DNA of 64,000 nt, taken from contig NZ_JBPYCS010000003.1 of NCBI RefSeq assembly GCF_051846935.1, positions 62,001 to 126,000 on the forward strand, given 5' to 3'. Positions 8,833 through 17,359 of the stretch are shown one piece after another. Positions within the stretch are counted from its first letter, which is position 1; each line of letters starts with the position of its first letter. A model generated the notes under the pieces. It was not told the origin of the DNA and made no database searches. It worked only from the letters and a program-made list of their open reading frames with translations. The DNA comes from JBPYCR01 sp051846935 (GTDB taxonomy: Bacteria > Bacillota > Bacilli > Bacillales > Amphibacillaceae). The position numbers were made by a program, and so were the translations under genes.

Positions 8833-8867
8833 TATCCTCCTGACATTTTAAGTGTGCAGCGAGGATA
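8833..8867 (-). promoter_or_regulatory. hairpin sequestering the ribosome binding site of the DUF4430 gene
   Basis: On the mRNA, TATCCTC at 8861-8867 pairs perfectly with GAGGATA at 8833-8839, which contains the Shine-Dalgarno sequence. The stem continues inward with CTG/CAG and ACA/TGT after single-base bulges and closes on a seven-base loop. No U-tract follows, so control is probably at translation rather than by termination. Confidence 0.65.
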
Positions 8868-8987
8868 TCGCGTAAAGATATTAGATTGTTAAAAATCCAC
8901 TTAAGTCACCGTCATCGAGCAAACTCAATTATAAGACTTCTGAGAAATATCTTGTTTCTACCGCTCAACCCTCGAAGCATGAAACAG

Positions 8988-9155
8988 TTAAATTTGGCAG
9001 GTCTACTGACTTTTGAATATCCTACTTTAAGTCCCTTCCCATATGATTATCATACAGTGGTTTATACTTATTTCGATTCAATTACAGTTGCGAGGACAGC
9101 TCCGAAATTTCATCGGATTCCCTTTTAAGACGAAGTTCATCGTCACCAAATTTAA
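8988..9155 (-). ncRNA. cobalamin riboswitch
   Basis: The minus strand shows the conserved core of the cobalamin aptamer in order: GGTGA, AAAAGGGAATCCG, a hairpin, GAGCTGTCCTCGCAACTGTA, CCACTG, ATGGGAAGG and the B12 box AGTCAGTAGACCTGCC (9011-8996). The P1 stem is closed by ten perfect pairs, TTAAATTTGG with CCAAATTTAA. A further hairpin follows downstream (GTTTC...GAAAC). It lies between resE and the DUF4430 lipoprotein gene and is expected to repress that gene and the S-component gene when adenosylcobalamin is plentiful. Confidence 0.92.
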
Positions 9156-9175
9156 TTGAACATTTTTTAATCTTA

Positions 9176-9204
9176 ATTATAACGAATTTACGTATATATA
9201 ACAA
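9176..9204 (-). promoter_or_regulatory. sigma-A promoter of the cobalamin riboswitch transcript
   Basis: TTGTTA (9204-9199) and a consensus TATAAT (9181-9176) are separated by 17 bases. Transcription would begin just before the riboswitch P1 stem, independently of the upstream resE transcript. Confidence 0.65.
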
Positions 9205-9205
9205 T

Positions 9206-10975
9206 TTACTCTTTCTTATTTTGAGGAATTGTTAAACTAAATGCAGTTCCTTCATTTTGCTTACTTTTCACTGCAATTGTTCCGGCATGTGCTTCAATAA
9301 TATGCTTAGCTATAGCCAGTCCTAGCCCTGTTCCTTTTTTCTTGTTATTGCGCGTGCGTGATTTGTCCGCCTTATAAAATCGTTCAAATACAAAGGATAA
9401 ATCCTCCTCTGGTATACCAGACCCATTATCAGTAACTTCAATATAAAGCATCTCTTCTATATTCTCTACAAAAATGTGTACATTTCCGTTATCACTCGTA
9501 TGATTTAAGGCATTATCAATTAGGTTTGTCAACACTTGCTCCAGTCGATCTGCATCAAATACTGCCTCATCTTTCCTTATTTTTTTAGTTAACTGTAAAT
9601 GAATATTATTTTCTGCCGCAGCACGCTCGAACTTTTTAAAAACACGATTTACGAAATTATCCACATTCTGGCTTTCTAACTGTAATTGAATGTGTCCTGC
9701 TTCCATTCGTCCGATATCGAGTAATTCATTGACGAGTCGTCCCATTCGTAACGATTCCTCATGGATAATCTGAGCGAGCTCATTTTTCGCTTCTTTTGTA
9801 TCTGCAATATCATCGACAATCGCTTCACTATACCCTTGCAACAAAGCGATAGGTGTCCTGAGCTCATGAGAAACATTTGCAATAAAATCTTTTCGAAGCT
9901 TATCCATCTGTCTTTCTTCGGTCATATCACGTATAACTGCTACCGCTCCACGCACATAGGATTGATCATATAACGGTGTCATAATCATCACCCAATTCCG
10001 ACCTTGTAAGCTAAGCTCCTGTAAAACTTCTTTTTCTCCATTAATAACCTTTTGCAATATTTGATTTAACTCTTCCGGCAACAACGGATTCATTTCATCA
10101 AATACACGCCCATTTTCATAATACCAATCTTGTATAAATTTTTTAGCTGGCGGGTTTGTAATGATCATTTCACCTGTGCGGTTTAAAGTAATTACTCCGT
10201 CTGCCATCGAAGTTACAATTCCTGATAACTGTTCTTTTTCTTGACGTAATGCATTAATATGGAATTTCAACTGTCTTCCCATCCGATTAAACGCAATTGC
10301 CAATTCCCCAATTTCGTCATGGGTAAGGATTGGAACCTTTGTATTGAATTCTCCTCTTGTCAAATCAAATGCTGCTTCCCTCATTTTTATTAGCGGCGAT
10401 GTAATCCTTGTAGATAAGAAAAAGGCGAAAACGGTAGTTAAAATAATTGCGATCCCCGCTGCAACGAAGATAATTTTAGTCGTTTCTGCTTTTGTTTGGT
10501 CGACAACATCAAGCGATTGATACACAAGAACGATCCCTTTTTTCGTTTCTAATGGGTCTGCCACGATCATGATTTCAACATCATTTTCTGGAATAATGAT
10601 CTGTTTATTAAACGGTTCACTGTTCGTCATCGCTTGATTAATTGCTTCATTATTTTGAAGCCAATTCGCATCTAATTCAAGGAGCTCTTTATTTGTCGTA
10701 TCGGAAGCCCAAATGGTTCCATCCTTGTATAAAATAACGACTCTGCTAGCAGGGTTTTTAACGCGCTCTGTTGTTTCCATAATTAATGCTTTTTCATCAT
10801 GCTGCTCAACTAATACCGACACCTTTGTCGCTGTTTGCATCATCCCTTTTTCCGCTTCTTGAATATGAAATCCTTCAAAAAATTCTAGTAGCAGTATCGT
10901 TAAAATAAATAATACGAAAGAAACTAGCAATAGAATTGTTATTGCTAGTTTGCCAACTACACTACGCCAAAACAT
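9206..10975 (-). CDS. resE: membrane sensor histidine kinase ResE
   Basis: ResE senses oxygen limitation or nitric oxide and phosphorylates ResD. The 589-residue protein has two membrane helices (about 12-32 and 168-190) around an extracellular domain, then HAMP, a PAS domain, and a HisKA domain with the phospho-accepting histidine in FIANVSHELRTP near residue 369. The ATPase boxes follow: NLIDNALNHTSDNG (N), DNGSGIP (G1), FERFYKAD (F) and GTGLGLAIAKHI (G2). It begins at the resD stop codon, so translation is coupled, and it ends the res gene set. Confidence 0.94.
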   Translation of the reverse strand: MFWRSVVGKLAITILLLVSFVLFILTILLLEFFEGFHIQEAEKGMMQTATKVSVLVEQHDEKALIMETTERVKNPASRVVILYKDGTIWASDTTNKELLELDANWLQNNEAINQAMTNSEPFNKQIIIPENDVEIMIVADPLETKKGIVLVYQSLDVVDQTKAETTKIIFVAAGIAIILTTVFAFFLSTRITSPLIKMREAAFDLTRGEFNTKVPILTHDEIGELAIAFNRMGRQLKFHINALRQEKEQLSGIVTSMADGVITLNRTGEMIITNPPAKKFIQDWYYENGRVFDEMNPLLPEELNQILQKVINGEKEVLQELSLQGRNWVMIMTPLYDQSYVRGAVAVIRDMTEERQMDKLRKDFIANVSHELRTPIALLQGYSEAIVDDIADTKEAKNELAQIIHEESLRMGRLVNELLDIGRMEAGHIQLQLESQNVDNFVNRVFKKFERAAAENNIHLQLTKKIRKDEAVFDADRLEQVLTNLIDNALNHTSDNGNVHIFVENIEEMLYIEVTDNGSGIPEEDLSFVFERFYKADKSRTRNNKKKGTGLGLAIAKHIIEAHAGTIAVKSKQNEGTAFSLTIPQNKKE

Positions 10976-11691
10976 TATGCATCATCTACCTCAAGTTTAT
11001 AACCAACACCCCATACAGTAACAATCATTTTCGCGGCTTCCTTAGAGACATTTGTTAATTTTTCTCGTAATCGCTTCACGTGCGTATCAACAGTTCTTAA
11101 GTCGCCGAAAAATTCATATTCCCACACTTCTTTTAACAGGTCTTCCCTTTTGAACACTTTATCAGGAGCTTTTGCTAAAAAGCATAACAATTCATATTCT
11201 TTTGGTGTTAAACTAATTTCTATTCCATTTGCTGTTACTCGATATGCATCGAGATCAATTGTTAAGTGAGGAAATACTATTAAGTTTGTTGCTTGTGTCT
11301 TACCTTTATTATAATTCGCGTCTGTTGTTCTCCGCAGTACAGCTTTTACTCTAAGGACAACCTCTCGTGGACTAAACGGTTTAACGATGTAATCATCCGT
11401 CCCTACTTCAAAACCTTGTACACGGTTTGATTCCTCGCCTTTAGCGGTCAGCATAATTACCGGTGTGCTTTTTTCCTGTCGTAACGCTTGGCAAACTTCT
11501 ATACCATCCATTCCTGGCATCATTATATCAAGCAAAATGACGTCGTAGTCATTTGTTAATGCCATATGTAACGCATCCGTTCCATTATCTGCTTCCTCTA
11601 CAGAAAATTCTTCTCTTTCTAAATACATGCGCAATAATCTTCGGATTCGATCTTCATCGTCTACAATTAAAACAGTTGCATTTTCAGCCAT
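10975..11691 (-). CDS. resD: response regulator ResD
   Basis: ResD is an OmpR-family transcription factor controlling aerobic and anaerobic respiration genes. The receiver domain has VLIVDDEDR at its start and the phospho-accepting aspartate in VILLDIMMPGMDG near residue 55; a winged-helix DNA-binding domain follows (LTPKEYELLCFLA, DLRTVDTHVKRLR). I chose the ATG at 11691 with GGAGGAGG seven bases upstream; a longer open frame upstream lacks this signal. It overlaps resE by one base. A hairpin lies between resC and resD, and B. subtilis has a separate resDE promoter here. Confidence 0.95.
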   Translation of the reverse strand: MAENATVLIVDDEDRIRRLLRMYLEREEFSVEEADNGTDALHMALTNDYDVILLDIMMPGMDGIEVCQALRQEKSTPVIMLTAKGEESNRVQGFEVGTDDYIVKPFSPREVVLRVKAVLRRTTDANYNKGKTQATNLIVFPHLTIDLDAYRVTANGIEISLTPKEYELLCFLAKAPDKVFKREDLLKEVWEYEFFGDLRTVDTHVKRLREKLTNVSKEAAKMIVTVWGVGYKLEVDDA

Positions 11692-11755
11692 TATGGAACC
11701 TCCTCCATATATTCTTCTTCCAGTATAAACGAACTCTATAAAAATGTATAAGTAG

Positions 11756-11793
11756 AGACATGACCTCATTTATTTTCAAATGGAATCATGTCT
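11756..11793. other. stem-loop between resC and resD
   Basis: AGACATGA and TCATGTCT form an outer 8-bp stem, with an inner CATTT/AAATG stem. The minus-strand transcript has no U-tract after it; only the plus strand does (TTTTTA). It may be a processing or stability element that separates resABC from resDE, rather than a terminator. Confidence 0.4.
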
Positions 11794-11809
11794 TTTTATC
11801 TACCAATTA

Positions 11810-13009
11810 TTAAGCGTACGAATGCAGACCAGCTAGTACTAAGTTTACGACGACTAAGTTAAACATAATAATCGCAAAACCACCAACTGCAAGCCACGCT
11901 GATTTTTCTCCATGCCAACCTCGTGATAATCTTAAATGTAAGAAGGCTGCATAAAAAAACCAAGTAATAAGTGCCCAAACTTCTTTTGGATCCCAACCCC
12001 AAAATCGATCCCATGCTATTTGAGCCCATATTGCCGCGAAAATTAAGCCACCAAGTGTAAATACCGGAAAGCCAATTGCAACAGCACGGTACGTAATTTC
12101 ATCCAATAAATCTGGCTTTGCTTTTTTCAAGAACGGCTGTATGGCAGCCCCTATTCTCTTTCTTAAAATGATACGGATAATCCCGTACAGAATAGAACCG
12201 ACAATAAATGACCAAAGAACTGTATTAAATTTTCGACCTGCATCTGCCCCATGCATCCATTCAGGTGTTTCAAACAACGGTTGCATTACTCCGTTTGTTA
12301 AAAGTACCCCTTCATGCGGACTTGCAATTGCCGGCAAATGATAGTTGGATACCAATGTCTTATTCCCAGAAGGATATTCAAATTGTGCATGATAATTCAT
12401 TACATTGAAAGTAGTTGTAACAAAAACAAACCCTACTGCAATAACCAAAGTATATAATACCATTTCCAACCAAGCACTCCGTTTATTAAGCGTTGACTGA
12501 TCTACTTGTCTGATTAAGTAAATTAAGGCCGTAACAAAGCTTAAGGACAAAATAGCATTCCCTAATGAAACCGTAGTTACGTGAATGTATAACCAATCAC
12601 TTTGCAACGATGGCACGAGTGGTGCAATTTCTCGTGGAAACATACTTGCATAAGCGATTACGATTAATGCAATTGGTAATGCAAATAACCCAAGTATAGT
12701 TAAGTGATATATATAATATAATATGATAAACGCTAAAACCATACACATGCCAAAAAACGTCATAAATTCAAACATATTACTAACTGGAGCATGTCCACTC
12801 GACATCCAGCGCGTTACAAAATAAACGGTTTGTGCCAAAAACCCTATAATCGTAATGCTTATCCCGATTTTTGCAGCTTTGCCTCGAGTTCCGTCAGTTT
12901 GGTTCGTTTGTTTGTCACGAATCGTTGCACCAAAGAAAAAAGTAGCAATTAAATATAAAACAAATGCTGTATATAGTGCAGAGCTGCTGATGCTATATAA
13001 ACTGTCCAT
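11810..13009 (-). CDS. resC: cytochrome c biogenesis protein ResC (CcsA/CcsB type)
   Basis: ResC is the haem-handling membrane subunit of the system II cytochrome c maturation machinery and works with ResB. It has many membrane helices and the tryptophan-rich haem-handling motif WAQIAWDRFWGWDPKEVWAL near residue 335, followed by a histidine in FLHLRLSRGWHG. The length of 399 residues is normal. The ATG at 13009 has GGAGG seven bases upstream. It follows resB after a 127-base gap, in the order resA-resB-resC known from B. subtilis. Confidence 0.94.
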   Translation of the reverse strand: MDSLYSISSSALYTAFVLYLIATFFFGATIRDKQTNQTDGTRGKAAKIGISITIIGFLAQTVYFVTRWMSSGHAPVSNMFEFMTFFGMCMVLAFIILYYIYHLTILGLFALPIALIVIAYASMFPREIAPLVPSLQSDWLYIHVTTVSLGNAILSLSFVTALIYLIRQVDQSTLNKRSAWLEMVLYTLVIAVGFVFVTTTFNVMNYHAQFEYPSGNKTLVSNYHLPAIASPHEGVLLTNGVMQPLFETPEWMHGADAGRKFNTVLWSFIVGSILYGIIRIILRKRIGAAIQPFLKKAKPDLLDEITYRAVAIGFPVFTLGGLIFAAIWAQIAWDRFWGWDPKEVWALITWFFYAAFLHLRLSRGWHGEKSAWLAVGGFAIIMFNLVVVNLVLAGLHSYA

Positions 13010-13136
13010 CCATAAACCTCCTTAATAAGTAAAGCTCCCTTTCAAGATTCGTTCTCCATGCATAAAACAAAAACCATTGGATTCTGTTTGGCGCACTATA
13101 TTCACCCCAAAATAATCGTTCGTATATTTTGGGATA

Positions 13137-14783
13137 TTACGCCTTTTTATCTTCAAGCTCTTGCTGATCAATTACCATATTAATATTCGTACCAGCGATT
13201 GCTTTTTCTATATCCTTTTTTACACCAAACCAGTTTTTATTTGTATGAGCAGCTAACAATATTCCTTCATCTACTGGATTTATCCAAATTCTTCGATGCT
13301 GCCAATACATTCCTTGGATAACCCCAATCATAAAAATAAGCGCTCCAAGTCCAAATAAAGGTAACGTATAATCTCTGCGCACGGTGAGTCCACTAACATT
13401 ATGCATTTCAAAGTCAATAATACCAAGCTTGAAATTGTTCTCCCCTGATGCATCAATATTTTTACCTATACCAACAAAGCTAACTTCCGGTGTATCTAAA
13501 TCAGCCGGGTAATAGAAAAAGACAAATGCTGGGTTTCGTGGATATTTTGAATTTGATCTTGGCTCACCATTATCTAAATAATAATCCGGATAATACTGAT
13601 CTATTACAAGTTTCGAGCCGTCTTGTAGCTCGTAGGAAGTTTCCGGAGACGTTAGATCAATTTTCACTGTATCAATTGCCGTTTCTTCTTCATCGTCTGT
13701 TCGATAAATTTTAAAACTCATATTTGTAAACTCATTTTCTTGGTATCCAGATTGATACAACGTATACCCATCAAATTTAAGCGGCTGATTCATTCGAATG
13801 ATGCCTTTTTGGAGCTTCTCCAACTCAGGCTCAGCTCCTGCTACTGTCGTTTCTTCTGCCTTATATATAATAGCATTTGTTTGGTAATTTTTAGGTACTA
13901 ATCCTTGCTTTTCAATTGCATCCTTAAACCGTTCATCATTAGCGTCATAAAACTCGACTGTAAACTTTTCATTTTCAATATAATACTCTTCATCTGTTCC
14001 AGGTATTGGTAGTTGCTGTCCCTCTCGAATCCAAATATAATCGTCCAAAAATAGAAAAGGCGTTAACCGCAATAGAGCTGCAGCTAAAATGATAATTAAA
14101 CCGATATGATTTACATATGGACCCCACCTAGAAAATCTTCCTTTTTCAGCTAATATATGCCCATCTTCATTACGTACATTGTACCGTTGCTTTTTCAACT
14201 TGCTTATAACGGTCTGCTTTTCCTCTTTGGTGACAACATCTGTTTTGCTAAACAAGCGCTGTCTGCTTAGAAAGGATTCATGACGTTTTGCCTTTTGTAT
14301 TTTCAATGCTTTATATAATGGCACGACCCGATCCAAACTACAAATAACTAAGGAAACTCCAATAAGTGCAATTAATAGCATATACCACCAAGAGCTATAT
14401 AGATTGTGGAAACCAAGCTGATAATAAATTTTCCCAAATAGACCGTAGCGTTCTTCATAAAAGATTGACGGATCACGTGAGACAGCATCAGCAGGTATGT
14501 ATATTTCTTGTGGTAAAAAAGAGCCAATAGCAGATCCAATTAATGCAAGTACAATAAGCCATACGCCGACTTTAACCGAAGAAAAAAAACTCCAAATTTT
14601 ATCAACAATCGACTTATTATATGTTTGTGATCTACGGGCTGTACCGTCATATCGCATATTCAATAGCTTTTTTTTATCATTACCATCAATATGCTGGTTT
14701 TCTTCAATTGGTTTACCACATGCTTCACAGAGTACCGTACCTTCTGGATTCACATGGCCACATTCACATTTTATTTTTTCCAT
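13137..14783 (-). CDS. resB: cytochrome c biogenesis protein ResB
   Basis: ResB pairs with ResC to carry and attach haem to apocytochrome c outside the membrane. The 548-residue protein starts with a zinc-ribbon-like cytoplasmic segment (CECGHVNPEGTVLCEACGKP), as in Bacillus ResB. Membrane helices follow near residues 70, 135 and 225, then a large extracellular domain and a final helix near 490. It lies 23 bases downstream of resA and is followed by resC. Confidence 0.93.
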   Translation of the reverse strand: MEKIKCECGHVNPEGTVLCEACGKPIEENQHIDGNDKKKLLNMRYDGTARRSQTYNKSIVDKIWSFFSSVKVGVWLIVLALIGSAIGSFLPQEIYIPADAVSRDPSIFYEERYGLFGKIYYQLGFHNLYSSWWYMLLIALIGVSLVICSLDRVVPLYKALKIQKAKRHESFLSRQRLFSKTDVVTKEEKQTVISKLKKQRYNVRNEDGHILAEKGRFSRWGPYVNHIGLIIILAAALLRLTPFLFLDDYIWIREGQQLPIPGTDEEYYIENEKFTVEFYDANDERFKDAIEKQGLVPKNYQTNAIIYKAEETTVAGAEPELEKLQKGIIRMNQPLKFDGYTLYQSGYQENEFTNMSFKIYRTDDEEETAIDTVKIDLTSPETSYELQDGSKLVIDQYYPDYYLDNGEPRSNSKYPRNPAFVFFYYPADLDTPEVSFVGIGKNIDASGENNFKLGIIDFEMHNVSGLTVRRDYTLPLFGLGALIFMIGVIQGMYWQHRRIWINPVDEGILLAAHTNKNWFGVKKDIEKAIAGTNINMVIDQQELEDKKA

Positions 14784-14806
14784 TTAAACCCCTCACAATA
14801 TCAATT

Positions 14807-15379
14807 CTACTCAGGCTTTATTTCTTGGAAATAGCCCTCCAACCGTTCTAGCGTTAAGGCTCCTTCAACTTTCTCAACAATAATACCGTCAGGATTAATA
14901 AAAAAAGTAGTAGGAATTGGTCTTACCTTATATAAACTGCTCACTTGACTTTTTTTATCGTGAGGTATTGGAAAAGTTAATTCATATTTGTCAATAAACC
15001 GATCAATTACAAGCTCCGTTGCGTCAAGACTAATTGCTACAATTTCTATGCCACTGTCATTATATTCAGGATATAGCTTTTGCATATAAGGCATTTCTGC
15101 TTCACAAGGTTTACAATACGTAGCCCAGAAGTTAAGCATAACACCTTTTCCTTTTAACTCGCTTAATTGAATTGTTTCCAATTCATTGTTTTCATTTATT
15201 TGCTGTAATTTAAAATCAGGTGCTTTATCACCAACATCATACACTGTTTTATCCTTATTAAAATTGGCATATAGAGCAAAAGCGACTGCTGTTATTAACA
15301 AAAAAAGAATAATAGATCTAAAAACGAATCGTTTTTGGATCTTACCTTTTTTCTTTTCTCTCACTTTTTTCAAATCCAC
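14807..15379 (-). CDS. resA: thiol-disulfide oxidoreductase ResA
   Basis: ResA reduces the cysteines of apocytochrome c outside the cell so that haem can be attached. It has an N-terminal membrane anchor (about residues 19-38) and a thioredoxin-like fold with the active site WATYCKPC, cysteines at about residues 89 and 92. I chose GTG at 15379 because GGGAG lies 8 bases upstream, giving 190 residues; an ATG at 15400 lacks a site. It leads the resABC genes after rluB. Confidence 0.93.
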   Translation of the reverse strand: MDLKKVREKKKGKIQKRFVFRSIILFLLITAVAFALYANFNKDKTVYDVGDKAPDFKLQQINENNELETIQLSELKGKGVMLNFWATYCKPCEAEMPYMQKLYPEYNDSGIEIVAISLDATELVIDRFIDKYELTFPIPHDKKSQVSSLYKVRPIPTTFFINPDGIIVEKVEGALTLERLEGYFQEIKPE

Positions 15380-15430
15380 GCTGATCACTCCCATTGCCAT
15401 TATAGCATTGTTGCATCGGATTAAGTTTGT

Positions 15431-16174
15431 CTATTGTTTAACATTTTGGCTCGCCAAAGATTTCATTTGTTTTACTTCATATGGAGTTAATTGACGATAA
15501 GTTCCTTTTTTGAGTCCTTTTAATGTTAAGAGACCATACTTTTCACGCTTTAATTTTAAAACCGGAAAGCCGAGCTGTTCCATCATTCGTTTAACATGTC
15601 TGTTTTTACCTTCGTGGAGCGTAATTTCCAATAATGCTGTGTTCGCTTTTTTATCAACAGATACGATTTTAGTATGCACTGCTTTTAATCGTTCTTGGTT
15701 GGACATAACACCTTTTTTTAATTTATTAAGCTCATTCTTTGTAGGAATACCCTTCACTTTAGCGTTGTACACCTTTTTAATTTCGTGCTTCGGGTGCATT
15801 AAAAGATGTGCAAAGTCCCCATCATTCGTCAATAGAATAATTCCAGATGTGTCATAATCCAATCTCCCTATTGGAAACACGCGTTCCTCTACACCTTCTA
15901 AAAAATCAGTTACTACCTTCCTATCCTTATCATCTTTCACACTTGATATAACACCAGTGGGCTTGTACAGCATATAATAAACAAACAGCTCTTTTTCAAG
16001 AGGGATTTCATCAACGGTAATCTTATCCTTTGCGGATACCTTCGTACCTAATTCTGTAATAACTTTATCATTCACTTTTACTCTTCCATCCAAAATAAGC
16101 TGTTCTGCTTTTCTTCTCGATGTAATCCCACTTTTTGCTATTACTTTTTGAAGCCTTTCTAACGATTCGCTCAT
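15431..16174 (-). CDS. rluB: 23S rRNA pseudouridine synthase RluB
   Basis: RluB makes a pseudouridine in helix 80 of 23S rRNA. An S4 RNA-binding domain occupies residues 1-60 (RLQKVIAKSGITSRRKAEQL), followed by the RsuA/RluB catalytic domain with the catalytic aspartate in GRLDYDTSGIILLTNDG. I chose the ATG at 16174 with AGGTGG eight bases upstream; the ATG at 16186 directly abuts that site. The 247-residue length is usual. It lies between spmB and resA as in B. subtilis. Confidence 0.93.
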   Translation of the reverse strand: MSESLERLQKVIAKSGITSRRKAEQLILDGRVKVNDKVITELGTKVSAKDKITVDEIPLEKELFVYYMLYKPTGVISSVKDDKDRKVVTDFLEGVEERVFPIGRLDYDTSGIILLTNDGDFAHLLMHPKHEIKKVYNAKVKGIPTKNELNKLKKGVMSNQERLKAVHTKIVSVDKKANTALLEITLHEGKNRHVKRMMEQLGFPVLKLKREKYGLLTLKGLKKGTYRQLTPYEVKQMKSLASQNVKQ

Positions 16175-16206
16175 TTTATCATCCACCTATTTTTTCCCAT
16201 AATGAA

Positions 16207-16228
16207 AGCGTTAATTTTCATTAACGCT
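16207..16228 (-). terminator. stem-loop after spmB
   Basis: A perfect 9-bp stem, AGCGTTAAT/ATTAACGCT, closes on a GAAA tetraloop on the minus strand, 6 bases after the spmB stop. The following U-rich tract is poor, so termination may be partial. Confidence 0.5.
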
Positions 16229-16233
16229 CTTGT

Positions 16234-16764
16234 TTATCCGAATATCATCCTTACAACTAGTATAGACGCTATTATACCAATTAAATCAGCTAATAGTCCA
16301 ACCTTTAGTGCGTTCCCCATTCTTTTAATGCCTACAGCTCCAAAATATATCGTTATTATATATAAAGTCGTATCTGTACTCCCTTGCATTGTAGAGGCAA
16401 GTCTACCTATAAAGGAATCTGGACCATGATTCCCGATAATTTCAGTCGTCATTCCAAGTGCTGCGGTTCCTGAAATTGGTCGAACGAGAGCGAGAGGTAC
16501 AATCTCTGGTGGTATACCGATCAATGCCAATAACGGGGAAATTGTATCAATTAGAGCATCAAGGGCGCCTGAACTTCTTAATATAGAAATCGATACGATC
16601 ATTCCTACTAAAAAAGGAAGCAAGGAAAAGGCCATCTTTATACCTTCTTTCCCTCCTTCGGCAAATAACTCATAAGTAGGTATCTTTTTCCATGTTGCGA
16701 CGACTAATACAATCAAAAGAAAGCAAGGAATCATCCATATACTGATCGTCGTTACAACATTCAA
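16234..16764 (-). CDS. spmB: spore maturation protein B
   Basis: SpmB is a membrane protein needed for dehydration of the spore core, acting with SpmA and DacB. I place the start at TTG 16764, which follows the spmA stop by one base and has GGAGGGG six bases upstream; this gives 176 residues, matching the family length of about 178. A longer frame upstream overlaps spmA and is not credible. Several helices are seen, with the nucleoside-recognition (Gate) motif region GALDALIDTISPLLALIG. Gene order dacB-spmA-spmB is conserved. Confidence 0.9.
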   Translation of the reverse strand: MNVVTTISIWMIPCFLLIVLVVATWKKIPTYELFAEGGKEGIKMAFSLLPFLVGMIVSISILRSSGALDALIDTISPLLALIGIPPEIVPLALVRPISGTAALGMTTEIIGNHGPDSFIGRLASTMQGSTDTTLYIITIYFGAVGIKRMGNALKVGLLADLIGIIASILVVRMIFG

Positions 16765-16765
16765 T

Positions 16766-17359
16766 TTAATCCCCTCCACATTTCCGTTTATCGATGGAAT
16801 AAAAGAACCGATCAATACATATTGCACCAATCGTCGAACAAATCGTTGCCAAAATCGTTGTCCCAACAATTTCTGTAGGAGATATAGAATGGTGCTGCAG
16901 CCGAATAGCAATTACAGTAGTTGGAATAATCGTTAAACTAGAAGTATTTAATGCAAGAAACGTAATCATGGAGCGCGATGCTTTTTCCGAGCCACTTAAT
17001 TGCTTCATTTGTTCCATTGCTTTAATTCCCATTGGGGTAGCTGCATTTCCTAAACCAAACAGATTTGCAGATATATTCGACAAAATATAACCTAATGCCG
17101 GATGACCCTTTGGTATATCTGGGAACAACCACGTAACTATTGGTCTAAATAATTTTGTAATCGTTTTTAATATTCCGGCTTTTTCAGCGATGTTCATTAT
17201 TCCCAACCAAAATACTAAAATACTTATTAGGCCAATCGATAGTGTAACGGCTTCTCCCGCACTTTCAAACAACGCTTTATTTACTTGCTCCATCGTTCCA
17301 TGAAACATCGCATAAACAATTCCAATAATTGCCATAAAAGCCCAAATAATGTTAACCAT
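16766..17359 (-). CDS. spmA: spore maturation protein A
   Basis: SpmA is the partner of SpmB in spore core dehydration. It is a membrane protein of 197 residues with the Gate-type motif NLFGLGNAATPMGIKAMEQ. I chose the ATG at 17359, which overlaps the dacB stop and has AAGGA nine bases upstream; a TTG at 17368 is an alternative. The overlap with dacB implies translational coupling. Confidence 0.92.
   Translation of the reverse strand: MVNIIWAFMAIIGIVYAMFHGTMEQVNKALFESAGEAVTLSIGLISILVFWLGIMNIAEKAGILKTITKLFRPIVTWLFPDIPKGHPALGYILSNISANLFGLGNAATPMGIKAMEQMKQLSGSEKASRSMITFLALNTSSLTIIPTTVIAIRLQHHSISPTEIVGTTILATICSTIGAICIDRFFYSIDKRKCGGD

Noticed and set aside
8886..9128. Plus-strand open frame of 80 codons
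   Set aside because: It runs antisense through the cobalamin riboswitch, whose conservation explains the open frame; it has no ribosome binding site.
7893..9155. Riboflavin transporter RibU with an FMN riboswitch, as in B. subtilis at this locus
   Set aside because: The leader is clearly a cobalamin aptamer and contains no RFN core, and the S-component is paired with a DUF4430 lipoprotein.
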